The translations under genes were made by a program, and so were the position numbers. The notes below the pieces were generated by a model. The model did not search any database. It was not told the origin of the DNA and saw only the letters and a program-made list of their open reading frames with translations. DNA of 64,000 nt from Poecilobothrus nobilitatus (Eukaryota > Arthropoda > Insecta > Diptera > Dolichopodidae): contig OX352773.1 in assembly GCA_947095535.1 (NCBI GenBank), positions 206,294,093 to 206,358,092 on the forward strand, read 5' to 3'. Every line of letters starts with the position of its first letter. The stretch's first letter is position 1. Positions 12,418 to 24,284 of this stretch are shown here, piece by piece.

Positions 12418-14536
12418 GTATGCTAGGAAAACCGAAATATTATATGAATAATGGAAAAAAGAATTGGAATATGTCGGCAATATATAATACCTATTCGTAT
12501 TATTATTAGAATTGATCTCATAAAAAAATTCGCATTATATTTTTATGTCAAACAATACTTTAGACCTTATCACATAGAGGATTACTTAAATTTAAGGTTA
12601 AAAAAGATTATCTATATATGCTAGTTGAACTAAAACAGTTATTTTTGAAAAACTATGTATTTAACACATGAGTGTAATCATAACACATAAGAAATAATAA
12701 AAACTTTCGAAACAATTAGAGTACATTTTTTTTTTTTTTTTTAAGTAAAAACTTTCACAATTTCTACGAAAAATTAAAAGCTGATATATTCTACATACAT
12801 AATATTATGTATATATAGAAAAAGTTAATTTATTCTAATTTCAAACCCAAAAAAAAAATTAAACTTTAATTAAAAACAAAAAAATAAAAACAGCAAACAA
12901 TTGAGCACAGAAAAAATAGAATTTTTTATACCGTTATTGTACATAATAACGTTAAAATAATAAAAATAATAATAATAATCATATTTAATCATTTATTTCA
13001 ACAATTTTTTTTTGTTTCTACATATTATATATTGTTAATTATGTAATAAAGCAGACATACAATTTACATAAAATTAAAAAAAAAAAACATGTGTGCACAA
13101 ATGTACATAAGTTTTACTTTATAATATTTATAATATATTTAACATTAATTTATTGTATAAGAAAAGCTTTTTACCGTCAAAATAAATGAGTTGATAAAAA
13201 CACGCGCTTTATTTTACAAAGTTTTTGTTACATATAAAAGTACATACAATTCTACTTATACAAATATATAAAAAAAAATATATATATGCGTATATCTAAT
13301 ATATTTAATTTTCATTCTTATATATTGTACATTATATATTTATATTATAAAAAAAAATACATACATATTAGGTACAATGTTATAAGTTTTATTATTTTGC
13401 CTTTTTAACCAACAATGTATGAAATGACTTGCGAATATTTTTTTTTGTTATAAAATTTTTCAGTTTTTTTCAACAGTTTTTTTTTTGTTTGAATTTTAGA
13501 TTAAATGTCTTTTTGTTTTTTAAATACCTACTAAAAACAAAAAAATAAGTACAAGCGCATGCGATTTTTAATTTTTGCTTTACGTTCCTTATGACCTTTT
13601 TTTTTTTTTTATCTAAATACAAAAAGTAAAAGCATGTATAAGTAAAATACTGTTATTTTTTTAAATTTTAAATATATATATATATATATATATATTTAAT
13701 TTTTCCTTCTTTTAAAATGCCGCTACGCGCTTAGATATTATTTCTTTATTAAATTTTTTGTTTTTCTCTAAACTGTGTTAGGTGACTTTTTAAAAATTGT
13801 GTTATATCACAATGCGCATACAATGTAAATGTAACAAAAGATTCCGTCAAGTTCAGTTGATTGAAAACAATAAATTATTAAAGTAAAAGAAAATATAAAC
13901 AGGGTGTAAATCTCGTAATTAAGAACAAAAAAAAAATTTTTTTAAATTAGTTATTTTAAAAATTTTTTGGTAATATTAAAACAACAAATCAATAATAAAC
14001 AGTTTCATGAAATATGAGGTAAATTTCTTAATGGTACTTAAGGTGAAAATATCTAAGACATTTTGAATAAATTATAGTTTGTTCTTCAAAAATATGAATT
14101 AGTGTAAATTAATTTTTTTTGTTGAATTATCTTCGAAATTTCAAAATTTTTGGAATTATTCATATTATTATATCTAGAAAAAATTTTAGATAATCATATG
14201 ACAGCTAAATGTTTCTGTTCTATATAAATTTTTTGAAAGTATATGTTTTACGTTAATAATAACTAATTGATCCTCTAAGATGGCGTGCCACGACATATAG
14301 AAATCCGTTTGGCATATGCACGTTGCGTTTATGGAATCAAATGTCATATGGGTTCCGCCAAAGTTGGTAACACTTATGTATGTGTACGGTTTAGTAAAAT
14401 TTAAAAATAATATTCTTCCTTTCTTCAAAATGTCCCTCCAAATTTTCTTACTCATGAATCTTTCTCACATTTATCTCATAAATAAAACTATACATTTTCG
14501 TCAACTTAAAATTTGATTTAACAGGCTTTGGTTTAG
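12418..14536. other. AT-rich stretch, no supported gene
   Basis: It holds a T run near 12728-12742 and a long (AT)n tract at 13672-13695. The 14186-14455 minus-strand frame (89 codons) is less low-complexity than most but matches nothing I know; it may be a repeat relic. If the candidate exon at 12375-12417 is real, this would be its intron. Confidence 0.5.
13672..13695. repeat. (AT)n microsatellite
   Basis: About twelve AT units are seen directly between aaat-rich flanks. It is a simple repeat without other features. Confidence 0.9.
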
Positions 14537-14616
14537 TTGGTTAAAGTTCAACACTATCCAAAACAATCACATACAATTCCTTTAGGTGAGTTTCAAAGAT
14601 TTCCACCTACTCTCAT
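14537..14616 (-). repeat. copy of a short dispersed motif
   Basis: On the minus strand this reads GAGAGTAGGTGGAAATC, then about 40 bp of spacer, then TTGGATAGTGTTGAACT. The plus strand at 36452-36525 has the same two blocks in the same order at similar spacing, and the first block recurs at 61944-61980. It is probably a fragment of an unclassified element. The open frame 14537-14824 on the plus strand overlaps it and is therefore doubtful as a gene. Confidence 0.45.
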
Positions 14617-15544
14617 AAAAAACAACAAACACATTTTAGAAAAATCTTTTGCGATCTTTAGGCTCAATTATCTTGAACCATTAGTTTTAATTACTAACCA
14701 TGTCATAAAACTTTTTGCTAGTTTTGAGATCTTAAATTTCACTTCCGATGTTGCGAAGTATAAATTAAACACTGTAAATATTATAGAACTAAAATTTAAG
14801 GCACCCGCTAATAAAAATAATTAAATAATTAAAATTTTAAAAAGAATTCAAGCTCTACATACTTCAAAATAATTTTATTTACAACTAATTTAAAACAGTG
14901 ATACATTTATCCAATATATTGTACGTAAATTAAACTTTATATGTACTACGGAAAAATTGAAAAGCTGTGAAGAACCTTTTTGCATATATTTACATGTTTA
15001 GTTATTGAAAATCTCTTCTATTTCATAAATTAGTATTAATCAGGAGTGGGTTAATTTATATAATAAATTTATATTATTATAACCTAGATTTTTAAAGATA
15101 TTATCTAACACATAATTTATTATGCTTATCTATAATTAGTAAAGTTTTACATTTATGAAGAACAAAAAAAAAATGGTAAAGATCAGAAGATTGTAAAATT
15201 TTGATAATAAAAAGCTGACTATCTCTTTAATTGTTTATGTAAGACAACATCAGACTTTTTGTTTTAATTATTAAATTAATTTTCTTTTAAAATTATATAT
15301 CGTATAACAAATCAACCACATTATCCCATAGATAAATGACTTTACAAAAACAAATGTTTATATAAGTATGTAAATAATTTTTCTTAAAGATTTTATTTTA
15401 TTTTTTTCTTTTAATATTATTGTTATTATTATCATCAGGGTTCTTAAATTTAATGATATTCTTATTTTAAATCTAGTATATGGCATTAACATATGAGTAA
15501 ATTTTATTTACTTATTTATTTTTTAATGAATGGTAATATATTTC
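14617..15544. other. AT-rich non-coding stretch
   Basis: Apart from the end of a non-conserved open frame that stops at 14824, I see only AT-rich sequence with short homopolymer runs, such as the A run near 15164 and the T run near 15400. Confidence 0.55.
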
Positions 15545-16570
15545 TTTTTATACCGTACCATAACTATCGGGTATATTAAAATTGCTCCTCCGTTTGTAAC
15601 ACCTCGAAATAAGCTAACTAGATATACTGTCAAATGTATGGATCGGATCAGAATCAAATTCTGAGTCAATTAAGCTTTGTTCGTCCGCTCGTCCGTCAAC
15701 AAGATAACTCAAAAACTAGAGTCTTAAAATTAACACAAAATATTCTTGGATTAATTTGTAGGTTCCCTATTTTTTTTGGTTGAGATCTGACTAAAATTTC
15801 GGGTAGCTCTCGAACAAATAACTTTTTGATCTTCACATTTTTCAAAAATATTTTTTAAAAATTCTACATCGTTTAAAGTAAAGCCATGAAATTTTAACTG
15901 CTGATGGATATCTTAAAAATATTAATTTTATGGAACAACTTTTTTCTGTTGCCCTACCCGTTACGGAGCTACAGCTCTCTTAAGTTCCAAAAAGCTTTAT
16001 ATTTAAATTATTATTATAAAATAAGTTCTATAAAGTATGTCATCAATATGAAAACACCAAACGATAGCTGCTTTTATGAGCTTTACAAATATAGATATAC
16101 TTAATAATATAAATTAACTTATAATAAATATATATTTGTTGTACCATACGTTGTCTTAATTTACCGTTATGCCGTTACCGTTATTTGAGTTTCAAGTTTT
16201 GTAAAATTCTTGACTATATTCTATATTCCAAACGGTTTAAGTTAGAAACTTGAAATTTTGAGAGGAGTTAGTCCTCTGAAAATAAATGTGAGTCATTTCA
16301 GAAAATATTTTTGTATCGTTCCCCGTTTTTGGTTAATTGGGGTTGTAAGAGGTCAAAAACCGAAAATTCCCCATTTTTAAACACTTTTAACTTGAACATC
16401 TGTCCACATTTTTTGGAAATAATATTAAAAAATTAAACCTTGAATATTAAAAAATTAAAGCTTGTTGAGGATGATAAATAATAAAAAATTAAAAAGATTA
16501 TTATAAGCAGAGTTTTAGGCATTATAACGGGTTCGTACGGGTATTTAATAGTTGACAAGGGCAACTGTAT
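15545..16570 (+). mobile_element. DINE-1/Helentron-like element, family 2
   Basis: The order is: TATACC...GGGTATA terminal inverted motif, a conserved block (GCTCCTCCGTTTGTAACACC), GGATCAGAATC, GAGTCAATTAAG, and a short imperfect GTCC-type microsatellite (about 15681-15698). A 0.8-kb AT-rich body follows, with CCCGTTACGGAGCTACAGC near 15957, and then a 3' end with CGTACGGGTATTTA and a hairpin AGTTG-acaaggg-CAACT (16550-16566). Known DINE-1/Helentron-associated elements have the same order of subterminal inverted repeats, conserved block, GTCY repeat and 3' stem-loop. It has no coding capacity and would depend on an autonomous Helentron. The ends are approximate. Confidence 0.65.
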
Positions 16571-18641
16571 TCTTCTTCATTTTATTTTGCTTTTATTAAT
16601 TTAACCTTAAAAAGTTTTGTTTGCTTTTAAATTCTAGTTTCATTTTTACTTAGTATATACAATGTATATCCTTAAAATCCACATGTTCTGTGATATGACA
16701 CTTAAAAGCATGATATGCCACATGTTAAAATTGTTTATACATATTATACTTTTAAACTTATATACATGAAATATTTTGTAGTTTTGTTTTTATTTTTATA
16801 AAGAATTCAAATAAAGGATAATCATTATTTTTAATATAGAAATTTTATGTCTATAACAATTTTTGAAATTTATAAATAAGAAAATAATTATTTCTCTTTG
16901 TGTACTACAATGTGAGTTTTACAATAAAAGTTTTTACGTAATAAAAAATAAAAATTCAATATAATATTTATTAATAACCTTAAACAATGAAAAATCTAAT
17001 TACATTACGATATACATATAATAACTAAGTATTATGTCGGTACATATTATGATAACTAAAAATATCTTTTAAGTAAAAATCATGTAAGATAAAGATAGAC
17101 TAATGTAATATTGACATAAATATTATGTATTTAATAAAACATAATATAAAATACATTTTGCAGTATTATAGGTTTGATTCTTTCAGATCTCCAGTTGGTC
17201 CTGTGTAGAAGAATTGATTATTCTTCAAAAAACGTTTCAACAATAAACAATTTTTAAATATTTATCGTTTACTAAGTCGTCTACTAATAACTGATAATAA
17301 TAAAAAATATGTCTTAAATTTTTTTTACAAGGAAAAATTTAAGGCAAACTCCTTGATTACCGAACAATTCATATTCCTGGAAATTTATAGGAGAAATAAT
17401 AGAAGAAGCACTAAATAAAAGAAACAAAATTTGTCGAATTAATTTTTAAAAAAAACAATTGCTTCAGCATAACCCTAAATTTAAAAAAAAATCTTATTTT
17501 ATGTATCTACATTTTTATATATAAATTTAATTTAATTTACGATCGTAAATTTTAATTCTGTGAATTTGAATTAATGTTGCCATACAAAAGTAAAAATTAT
17601 AAGCAAAAATTTTTGAAATGTACCCAGTATTGAAGTTATTTCACTTTAGGATTAAAAAATTTTAGGATATAAAAACCAATTGAGTTATCAAAAAATCTCA
17701 ATAAAATAATTTTATAAATCCCAATAAAAAACAATTATAGATAAGAAAAATTTATATTTAATAGAATAAAATTAAATTCAATCTTAAGAATGTTCACAGA
17801 GGATTTTATAGAATTTATTTTAATATCTTTCAAGCGTATATAGATATTTATATTTGAAAAAACAAAAAAACTAAATAAATAAAAGATATTATATCTTTAT
17901 AAAAAAAAAATGCCCTGAGGCATAAATGTTATAGAAAATAAATTTAATTTAAGATGTTCAAAAAAGGATTAAAAAGATGATATAATACAGATATACTGAT
18001 ATATATATTATTGAATTCTATAAACAAGGTATACCTAGATAATAATATTATCAAAAAATAAATATTATATGAGAATTCAAACCAAAGAAACACTTGATTT
18101 AACAAAAATAGATAGAAAACTAAAAGGATAAATTTCAGATAAAACTATGATATAACATAGCACATGGATTGTTTATGTTGGTATGTTAAGCACGTTTTTT
18201 TTTAATAAATGAATCCACACCACAAAATAATAGATTTTGTTGAGATACCAGATCGTTTCGGTTAAATAAAATAGTAATTTATTATGTTTTTTTTTTCTAT
18301 CTCTTAATCTTAATTTGTGTTTAGGATTTCGGTTTTATTACAATACATTAATTGAAAGTAAACAAGTTAAAAAATCTTTTTAATTTTCTAAATAATTTTT
18401 AAACACTTAATTTAAATTTTAAATGGTATATGCATAATATATATTATATCTTTAAATATATATATTAAGAAGGAATATCCAAATCGAATAACGAACAACT
18501 AACCGTATGACTCTTAAAATTTTAAAGAACACTCTAACAATCAAAAAGCATTTAAGTTCACATTTTGCATAGGTTTTTAATTAAAATTAAAATTAAAAAA
18601 AAATTACTTTTCTCCATATTAAATGTTTTAAATTAATTTTT
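16571..18641. other. AT-rich non-coding stretch
   Basis: There is no coding sequence, tRNA-like head or matched repeat that I can support. The stretch is A-rich on the plus strand, with short (AT)n tracts near 17995 and 18440-18470. Confidence 0.55.
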
Positions 18642-18690
18642 TATTTATTTATTTAATCTAGTATTACATAAACCCATAGAAAATAAACAA
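18642..18690 (-). mobile_element. SINE 3' tail fragment
   Basis: On the minus strand a short body piece (ATGTAATACTAGAT) leads into AAAT units, as at the 3' ends of family A SINEs. Only the tail is present. It is one of three tail-like pieces within 500 bp, all on the minus strand. Confidence 0.4.
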
Positions 18691-18713
18691 TTCTACTCAA
18701 ACTCTCGCCAGCT

Positions 18714-18812
18714 TAAGACATTTTATTTATTTATTTATTTTATTCTAATATTATATAATAAATTATTATAACATTAGTACAGCCCTCGGCTGCTATGGCT
18801 ATTATGGGCTTG
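18714..18812 (-). mobile_element. diverged SINE 3' end, 5'-truncated
   Basis: The minus strand reads CCCATAATAGCCATAGCAGCC, a hairpin around CAGCC/GGCTG, a TAATGTTATAATAAT-like body and then an (AAAT)n tail. This resembles the last 100 bp of family A (CTATAATGGCC...TAATATTAATATAAAT). No head is present. It is probably an old truncated copy or a related family. Confidence 0.5.
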
Positions 18813-18862
18813 CTAAAGATTAAATCTAATATATATACAACATTTACATGATAATTAAGTTA

Positions 18863-19148
18863 TTTTATTTATTTATTTATTTATATTAATATTACATACA
18901 TAAATGTAACGCAATATTATTGAACCATTGGCTACCAAGGCCATTATAGGTTTTTATACTATTATTAAATTATATACTAATATTATTTGTTTTGTTTATA
19001 TTATATACTATATATTTACATTATATTTGGTCGTAAGAGGGGTATTTAAAGAAAAAAACACTTACGACCTGTGCAGGGATCGAACCCACACTTCTTCGGT
19101 TAATATGCCACACTCCTACAGTCCTACCCACTAGGCTACCGCAGCCCC
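18863..19148 (-). mobile_element. tRNA-derived SINE, family A
   Basis: This is a full-length minus-strand copy. The head starts at 19148 (GGGGCTGCGGTAGCC), with a B box GGTTCGATCCC, the stem GTCGTAAG/CTTACGAC (plus-strand 19061-19068 and 19030-19037), the same AT-rich body and a tail of AAAT units. It is more diverged than the copies at 5082 and 28514 and has a small insertion in the head (tgtaggactgtagg-like region). I could not identify a clear target-site duplication. Confidence 0.88.
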
Positions 19149-20032
19149 TAAGCCATTTCAATAATTATAATTAAAAACGCAAAACTAAAAATTGCATATT
19201 TTCAGGCAATATCTTGAAAATTATTATCAGGCTTAATTACAGCAGCGTGTGCCACTTATTAAAAATAAATCGAATAGTAGATCCATAATAGAAAAAAAAA
19301 ATAAAACGATAATGTACTTAATTTATCAGTAAGAAGTTTGGTTAGTTTGTTCTGACTATAACTAATTAATAAAAAAAATGAAACATTTTAATAAATTATG
19401 GAAAATTGTAATGATTTATTTGTTCAATATTTTTTTGATTTTATATAAATACTATACAATTATAAAATGTATAACTTATAAGTATTTTCTGAAAATGAAA
19501 GATCCATTTTCTTTTGTAATGAAAAAGAATAATTAAATAAAATAAATAAATCAATAATCACGTTTTATTTTTAATGCCACAAAATTAGTTTTAACTATTT
19601 ATTTACGTAAGAGATATAAAAAAAAAAAACGTTAAATATATACCTAATATTGATTTCTTTTTTGAATTAAATATAAAATATAAAATTTTTATATACGTAT
19701 ATATTTTACTTATAATTTAAATTTATAATGTGTTTCTGAAGTGATGACACTATTAAGCCAATGACGTCAGTTTATTGATTACTATTAGAATTTGAGAAAA
19801 AGTCAACTAAATATTGAGTATAATAATTAAAAAATATTATGTTTATTGTGTATTATATCACTCAAACAACAAATTATACGCATAAATATATTAACAAATT
19901 AAATTAATTATATTTTCGGATTTGTTCATGCTTTTTCTGTTCATTTATAAAGTTTACAACCTAGAGTAATTTCTCAAAACAAGATATTGACAAAAAAATT
20001 GTTAAGTATATAATGTCAACAATATATCAATA
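19149..20032. other. AT-rich stretch with one CRE-like octamer
   Basis: The palindrome TGACGTCA occurs at 19762-19769. This is the consensus CREB/ATF site, but a single octamer without a gene nearby is weak evidence. Nothing else is recognised. Confidence 0.45.
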
Positions 20033-20701
20033 GAGTCGATTCGTTGTTCGTTATTGTTTGTTAGCATACTTATAAACCTAATACTTCATCAAGAAAACTT
20101 TTGAATTACATTTGCAAGAATAAAAGATCTGACAAGAAGAGGACTTTTTTGTCAGCCAAAGTAATGAAACTTTTTACTTATAGTTTTGTTTCATTACAGT
20201 CTGCTATATACATATATGTAGGATGTACGATGTAGGATGCAGGATGTAGAATATTCAGGATGTAGAATCCATTTTATTACAACTTATTTTAACATTTTAA
20301 TAAGAGCTGTAATATTCAGAAAAATGATCAATATCACAAAATCACGATTAAATATCACAATTGTATTTTTTATCAAATAATAAAAAATACTATATACTTA
20401 TGTACTCTTCTTAAAATACTATACACTTATGTACCTAAATAATTCATATTGATAATCTCAAAAATATTTCTAATAATCAATACCGCCTCTTTGTTGAAAA
20501 ACATATTGCAAATTTTCTATGAATTATGTCCGTATAATCTCATCTCAATATAAAAAAATGTGTCACATCCATATAAAATAAATATAGATTCAATTATTGA
20601 AGGCATTTTTTTCTATTATGATGCCATCTATTTTAATAAAACCTATTTTTTGAATATAATGTAATTTGGTTTAATTGTAGATAAATTTAAACGATCGACT
20701 C
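20033..20701. mobile_element. candidate Tc1/mariner-type MITE
   Basis: GAGTCGATTCGTT at the left and ACGATCGACTC at the right form an inverted repeat with one gap, and each end is bounded by TA (20031-20032 and 20702-20703). A TA duplication is the mark of Tc1/mariner insertion. The inverted repeat is short and the interior has no transposase remains that I can read, so coincidence is possible. Confidence 0.3.
20218..20272 (+). repeat. short degenerate tandem repeat of GGATGTA-type units
   Basis: The motif AGGATGTA or AGGATGCA recurs about five times over 55 bp at uneven spacing. It is seen directly and has no evident function. Confidence 0.7.
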
Positions 20702-22064
20702 TAATACTGATCTATATTAGTTGTACCTTACATAAATAATAATTGATATTTTTGTTCAATTTATTAATTCAAAACAAATAAAGAATACTGTTACTGTTTT
20801 TGAAAGCATACTTTTAAAATTTTAGAAACAGCTCTTAAGATTATTTTCTTAGAAAAACATAAACAAAAGATTTCCAAAATATTTTGCTTATTTAACCTAA
20901 AACTAACCAAAATAAAAGAATGTAATGTTTTAATTCAAAGTACAAAAAAAAAACGTATACGCAATAAATGAAGTAAAGAGAAGGAAAACATTTTTTTTTA
21001 AAGCTTTAATGCATGATTTTCCACGTGAATTTTATACATTTTATACTAATTTATACACATGTCTATAAATATATGATGAAAGATATGCGTGCACGAATTT
21101 CTAAATACCTTTTTAATTTTACTTGGATTAAAAGTCATAAAAGTTTTCATTAATGTTTTTTTGTTTTGGTTTTTTTTATCAATTCCTTCCAAAATAATAC
21201 CTTTTACATGAAGATAAATAGCAGTGTGTGGATCATTTAACATAAACTATATAAATTTTTTTTTTTTTTGCTTAATTATGTTGTAAGGTAATTTTTCATT
21301 GTAGACAGATGAATTTACATTATAAGTAAATTTTTATAACAGAGTGATTAAAAGAAAATTATCAAAAATTTTATTTAAACTATTCCTAATGTCTAAATGT
21401 AATTTAAAATAAGTCAAAATAAATAATATATTAATACATAAAAGTAACTGTACCACTTTTTAGGATAATTTATTACGAGATTTTTATTTAGATTTGTTTA
21501 GATTTTTATTAGAAACACCACCCATTTTTTGCATGCCAAAAATTAAACAAACTGATTATAAGAGATTACAATTAAACTCTAATCATTCTAATATAAGTTG
21601 AATATTAAAATAAAATTAATACTGATCAAAGAAAAGCAAGACTTCAAGAAAAAGAATGACATCTCCCACATAGAAATTTATGACTGTATAACAACGAAAA
21701 AGTCTGAGAAAATGATTCAGTATGTTATCTTGATTCATTTAGAAAAAAACCGCTTCTTAAATCCATCTCTCCATCTCTCAACAGTTAACAAAATTAATTT
21801 TTTTATTCGCTTACTATATATTTCTGAATTAATAGGGATTCCGAATTAAACACCCCAAATAAAATATTAATTTTTAAAACTATTTTCCGTAGTATCTTAC
21901 TATATGGTTTTCCGATTTGGAAAAGTTCAGAAAATCAAATTTAGATATATGTACTACAAAAAAAATAAAATTTTATTCTATTTTATATGCTTTTATATTA
22001 ACTCGTCGCTGTCGGTTTATTTATTTATTTATTTATTTGTCATTCTGTCACGCTTTTTATTATC
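20702..22064. other. AT-rich stretch with weak open frames
   Basis: The 21046-21243 minus-strand frame and the 21598-21849 plus-strand frame have mixed composition but no motif I recognise. A (TTTA)n tract lies at about 22016-22037 and may be the tail of an old minus-strand retroposon. No gene is supported. Confidence 0.45.
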
Positions 22065-22480
22065 TTCGTAATCTGTTAGCAACATTTGTGAGTGTAGTAT
22101 GGTGCAGAGGATAGTGTACAGGTTTCAAAAGTGGGGATCATGTTGTTCGAATCCAGTTCACATGCAACATTTTTTTTTTTTAACTATCTATTCATCAACA
22201 TTTTTTGAATAAAATATGTATATATTTGTGTATATATCAATTTAAAACTTACATTTTTATCTCTTATTCATGCATACAAACATACACATTATATTTTTGA
22301 TCTTTCCTGGTGTCTTGTATTAGCATAATTAGCAAAACACAATCCATACATACAATATTTTTATGTATGTTGCTAAGTTATTTTGTTTACAACATTTGTT
22401 TAGTATTGAAATCAAAATATTTGCTGTCAACATTCTTTAATGCATATTGAATATACATGGTTAAAAATTAAGATTTTATG
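22065..22480 (+). repeat. tRNA-like tandem unit, copy 1
   Basis: The unit starts at TTCGTAATCTG. A tRNA-like head with GTAGTATGGTGCAGAGG and a B box GTTCGAATCC (about 22144-22153) follows, then a T run and a 300-bp body containing GCAAAACACA, ATTTTGTTTACAACATTTG and GTCAACATTCTTTA. The same order repeats immediately downstream with a period of about 415 bp. The tRNA-like head suggests a long SINE, here in tandem; no tRNA function is expected because the acceptor and anticodon arms are not recognisable. Confidence 0.65.
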
Positions 22481-22895
22481 TTCGTAATATGATCATTAGA
22501 TATTTAAGTGTTGTATAGTGCAGAGGAGAGTGTAGAGGTTTTGAAAGTAAGAGTGATTTGGTTCGAATCCAATTCGTGTACGTATATTTTTTTTTTTTTT
22601 GTTTCATCAACTGTATTCATCAACATTTTTTTAATCAAATTTTATGTATAATATACACATATTATTTGATCTTTCCTCCTATAATAATTTAGTTCAATCA
22701 ATCTTGATGTGTACATTTGTTTTGTATTAGGATTTAGCAAAACACAAAATATATAGGTACAATATTTTTATGTTGCTAAATTATTTTGTTTTAAAACATT
22801 TGTTTAGGATTTAAATCAGAATATTTGTTGTCAACATTCTTTATTGCATATTGAATATGCATGTCGTTAAAAATTAATGTTTTATGTGTTTTATT
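22481..22895 (+). repeat. tRNA-like tandem unit, copy 2
   Basis: This is a direct continuation of copy 1 with the same blocks: TTCGTAATATG, a head GTTGTATAGTGCAGAGG, B box GTTCGAATCC (about 22561-22570), T run, GCAAAACACA, ATTTTGTTTTAAAACATTTG and GTCAACATTCTTTA. Substitutions and small indels are frequent, so the duplication is not recent. A 23117-23521 segment interrupted by a SINE is a third, partial copy. Confidence 0.65.
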
Positions 22896-23116
22896 TAGGA
22901 ACATTTATTATGTATATTGTGTATATATATATACAAATAAAATTTTATTCAAAATAATTCCAATTGCCAAATTCAAACTACAAACATACATAATATTATT
23001 TTTGTACATAGAAAAGAATATAAAAAGTAAAGATCATTACAAAATTATGCTTTTGCGCATTACGCATTATGATTTACAAACAAAATTTTGTCAACACAAA
23101 AAATTAAAACTACGTA
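22896..23116. other. AT-rich spacer
   Basis: Between tandem copy 2 and the partial third copy I see only AT-rich sequence with a short (AT)n tract (about 22925-22935). The open frame 22861-23121 starts inside the repeat and has no domain. Confidence 0.5.
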
Positions 23117-23151
23117 TGTAAATATGTACGTACGTGTATGTACATAATATT
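23117..23151 (+). repeat. tRNA-like tandem unit, copy 3, left part
   Basis: GTACATAATATT here corresponds to GGTACAATATTTTTATG in copy 2. The unit is split by the SINE at 23152-23401 and resumes at 23402. Joining the two sides restores the alignment to copies 1 and 2. Confidence 0.5.
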
Positions 23152-23401
23152 TATTTATTTATTTATATTCAGGTACCGTGGTACCTAAATGTGCCGGGTA
23201 GCTATAACCCTTGTTTCCTGGTAGGAATGTGTACGTGATATAATGATATATTATAAAGTATTTACATATTGCGATATATGAATATTTTTTTTTTTTTTTT
23301 ATATTATAATTATTGTACCCAGCCGGGAATCGAACCCGAGACCTCTCATTCCCTTATGAATAAGAAGCGGTGCGTCAACCACTGCACCAATGGCTGGATA
23401 C
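23152..23401 (-). mobile_element. tRNA-derived SINE, family D
   Basis: The minus strand begins CCAGCCATTGGTGCAGTGG (A box region) and has a B box GGTTCGATTCCCGGCTGGG whose last bases pair with the start, like an acceptor stem. Then come an A run, a 150-bp body, the hairpin GGTACC-ac-GGTACC and an AAAT tail. A 10-bp target-site duplication, acataatatt, is present at 23142-23151 and 23402-23411. It inserted into the third copy of the 415-bp tandem unit, so it is younger than that duplication. Its head is unlike families A and B. Confidence 0.85.
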
Positions 23402-23521
23402 ACATAATATTATGTTAAACTAATTTCCTAAATTATTTTGTTCCGCTCCATTTGTTTATAATTTAAATCAAGATATTTGTCAACATTTTTTACTGCATGA
23501 TCTTATTAAGCGATTAGGAAG
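23402..23521 (+). repeat. tRNA-like tandem unit, copy 3, right part
   Basis: AAATTATTTTGTTCCG, CATTTGTTTATAATTTAAATC and GTCAACATTTTTTACTGCAT match the second half of copies 1 and 2 in order. The head of this copy is not recognisable, so the third unit is partial. Confidence 0.55.
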
Positions 23522-23914
23522 GTAGGTGTTCAAGGTTAGATGTTTGTTTGGATATACGATATATGTACTACTAATAGTATACTATACAAATATACAGTAA
23601 AGTACATTTATGTATATCATTTTCATTCGAGTTATGTTGTTGGATTGTAATATTTATATAATCACAGTATTTTGGTACATATTTTACTCTTCGAGGTACT
23701 TTCTTTATTTATGAATTACATACTGGAATAAAAAATTTTTACTCTTGCTGTAATGGAATCGATTTAACATCTCTTAATTTACTTAAAAATTTGGTATAAA
23801 ATTATAAAACGTATTTTATATCAGAAACAATAATTAATGTATGTATGAATAAAAAATATCCCATATTTTTAAATTCAAATTATGTGTTTCATTTAAAACT
23901 AAAAAGTATAAAAT
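23522..23914. other. AT-rich spacer
   Basis: No repeat or coding signal is recognised between the partial tandem unit and the foldback element. Confidence 0.5.
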
Positions 23915-24284
23915 AAAATAATATGTAAAAAAAATATTTTTTAAAATATGCTTTTATCGAAACCAAATTCGCCCCCTAAAAAGTAGAAAATAAAATTGAT
24001 TGCAAAACTTTAGCTTTTTTGACTGTTATAATATAAAAGTGATTTGCTGGAATAAGGTTAAATAAAAATCTAGGAAATTTGAGGTTCGTGTTTCTTTTTT
24101 ATTCCAGCAATTTACTTTTATATTATTACAGTCCAAAATGCTTGCACTAGCAATTCACTTTTATATTATAACAGTCAAAAAAGCTAAAGTTTTGCAATCA
24201 ATTTTATTTTCTACTTTTTAGGGGGCGAATTTGGTTTCGATAAAAGCATATTTTAAAAAATATTTTTTTTACATATTATTTTTT
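23915..24284. mobile_element. foldback-type element with long inverted arms
   Basis: The left arm (about 23915-24050) and right arm (about 24149-24284) are reverse complements over about 130 bp with almost no mismatch by eye, including the GC-richer word TTCGCCCCCTAAAAAG. The 98-bp centre holds a second, diverged copy of the inner arm (24099-24133, around attccagcaat), so one inner segment is present three times. A candidate 9-bp duplication, tataaaata, lies at 23907-23915 and 24286-24294; in AT-rich DNA that could be chance. Long arms with a short centre and 9-bp duplications would suit a Foldback or Mutator-like non-autonomous element. No coding capacity is seen. Confidence 0.75.

Noticed and set aside
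14525..14585. Exon-like piece with an ATTTAACAG acceptor and an AGGTGAGT donor
   Set aside because: Joined to the candidate first exon it runs into a stop after seven codons, and it overlaps a dispersed repeat motif.
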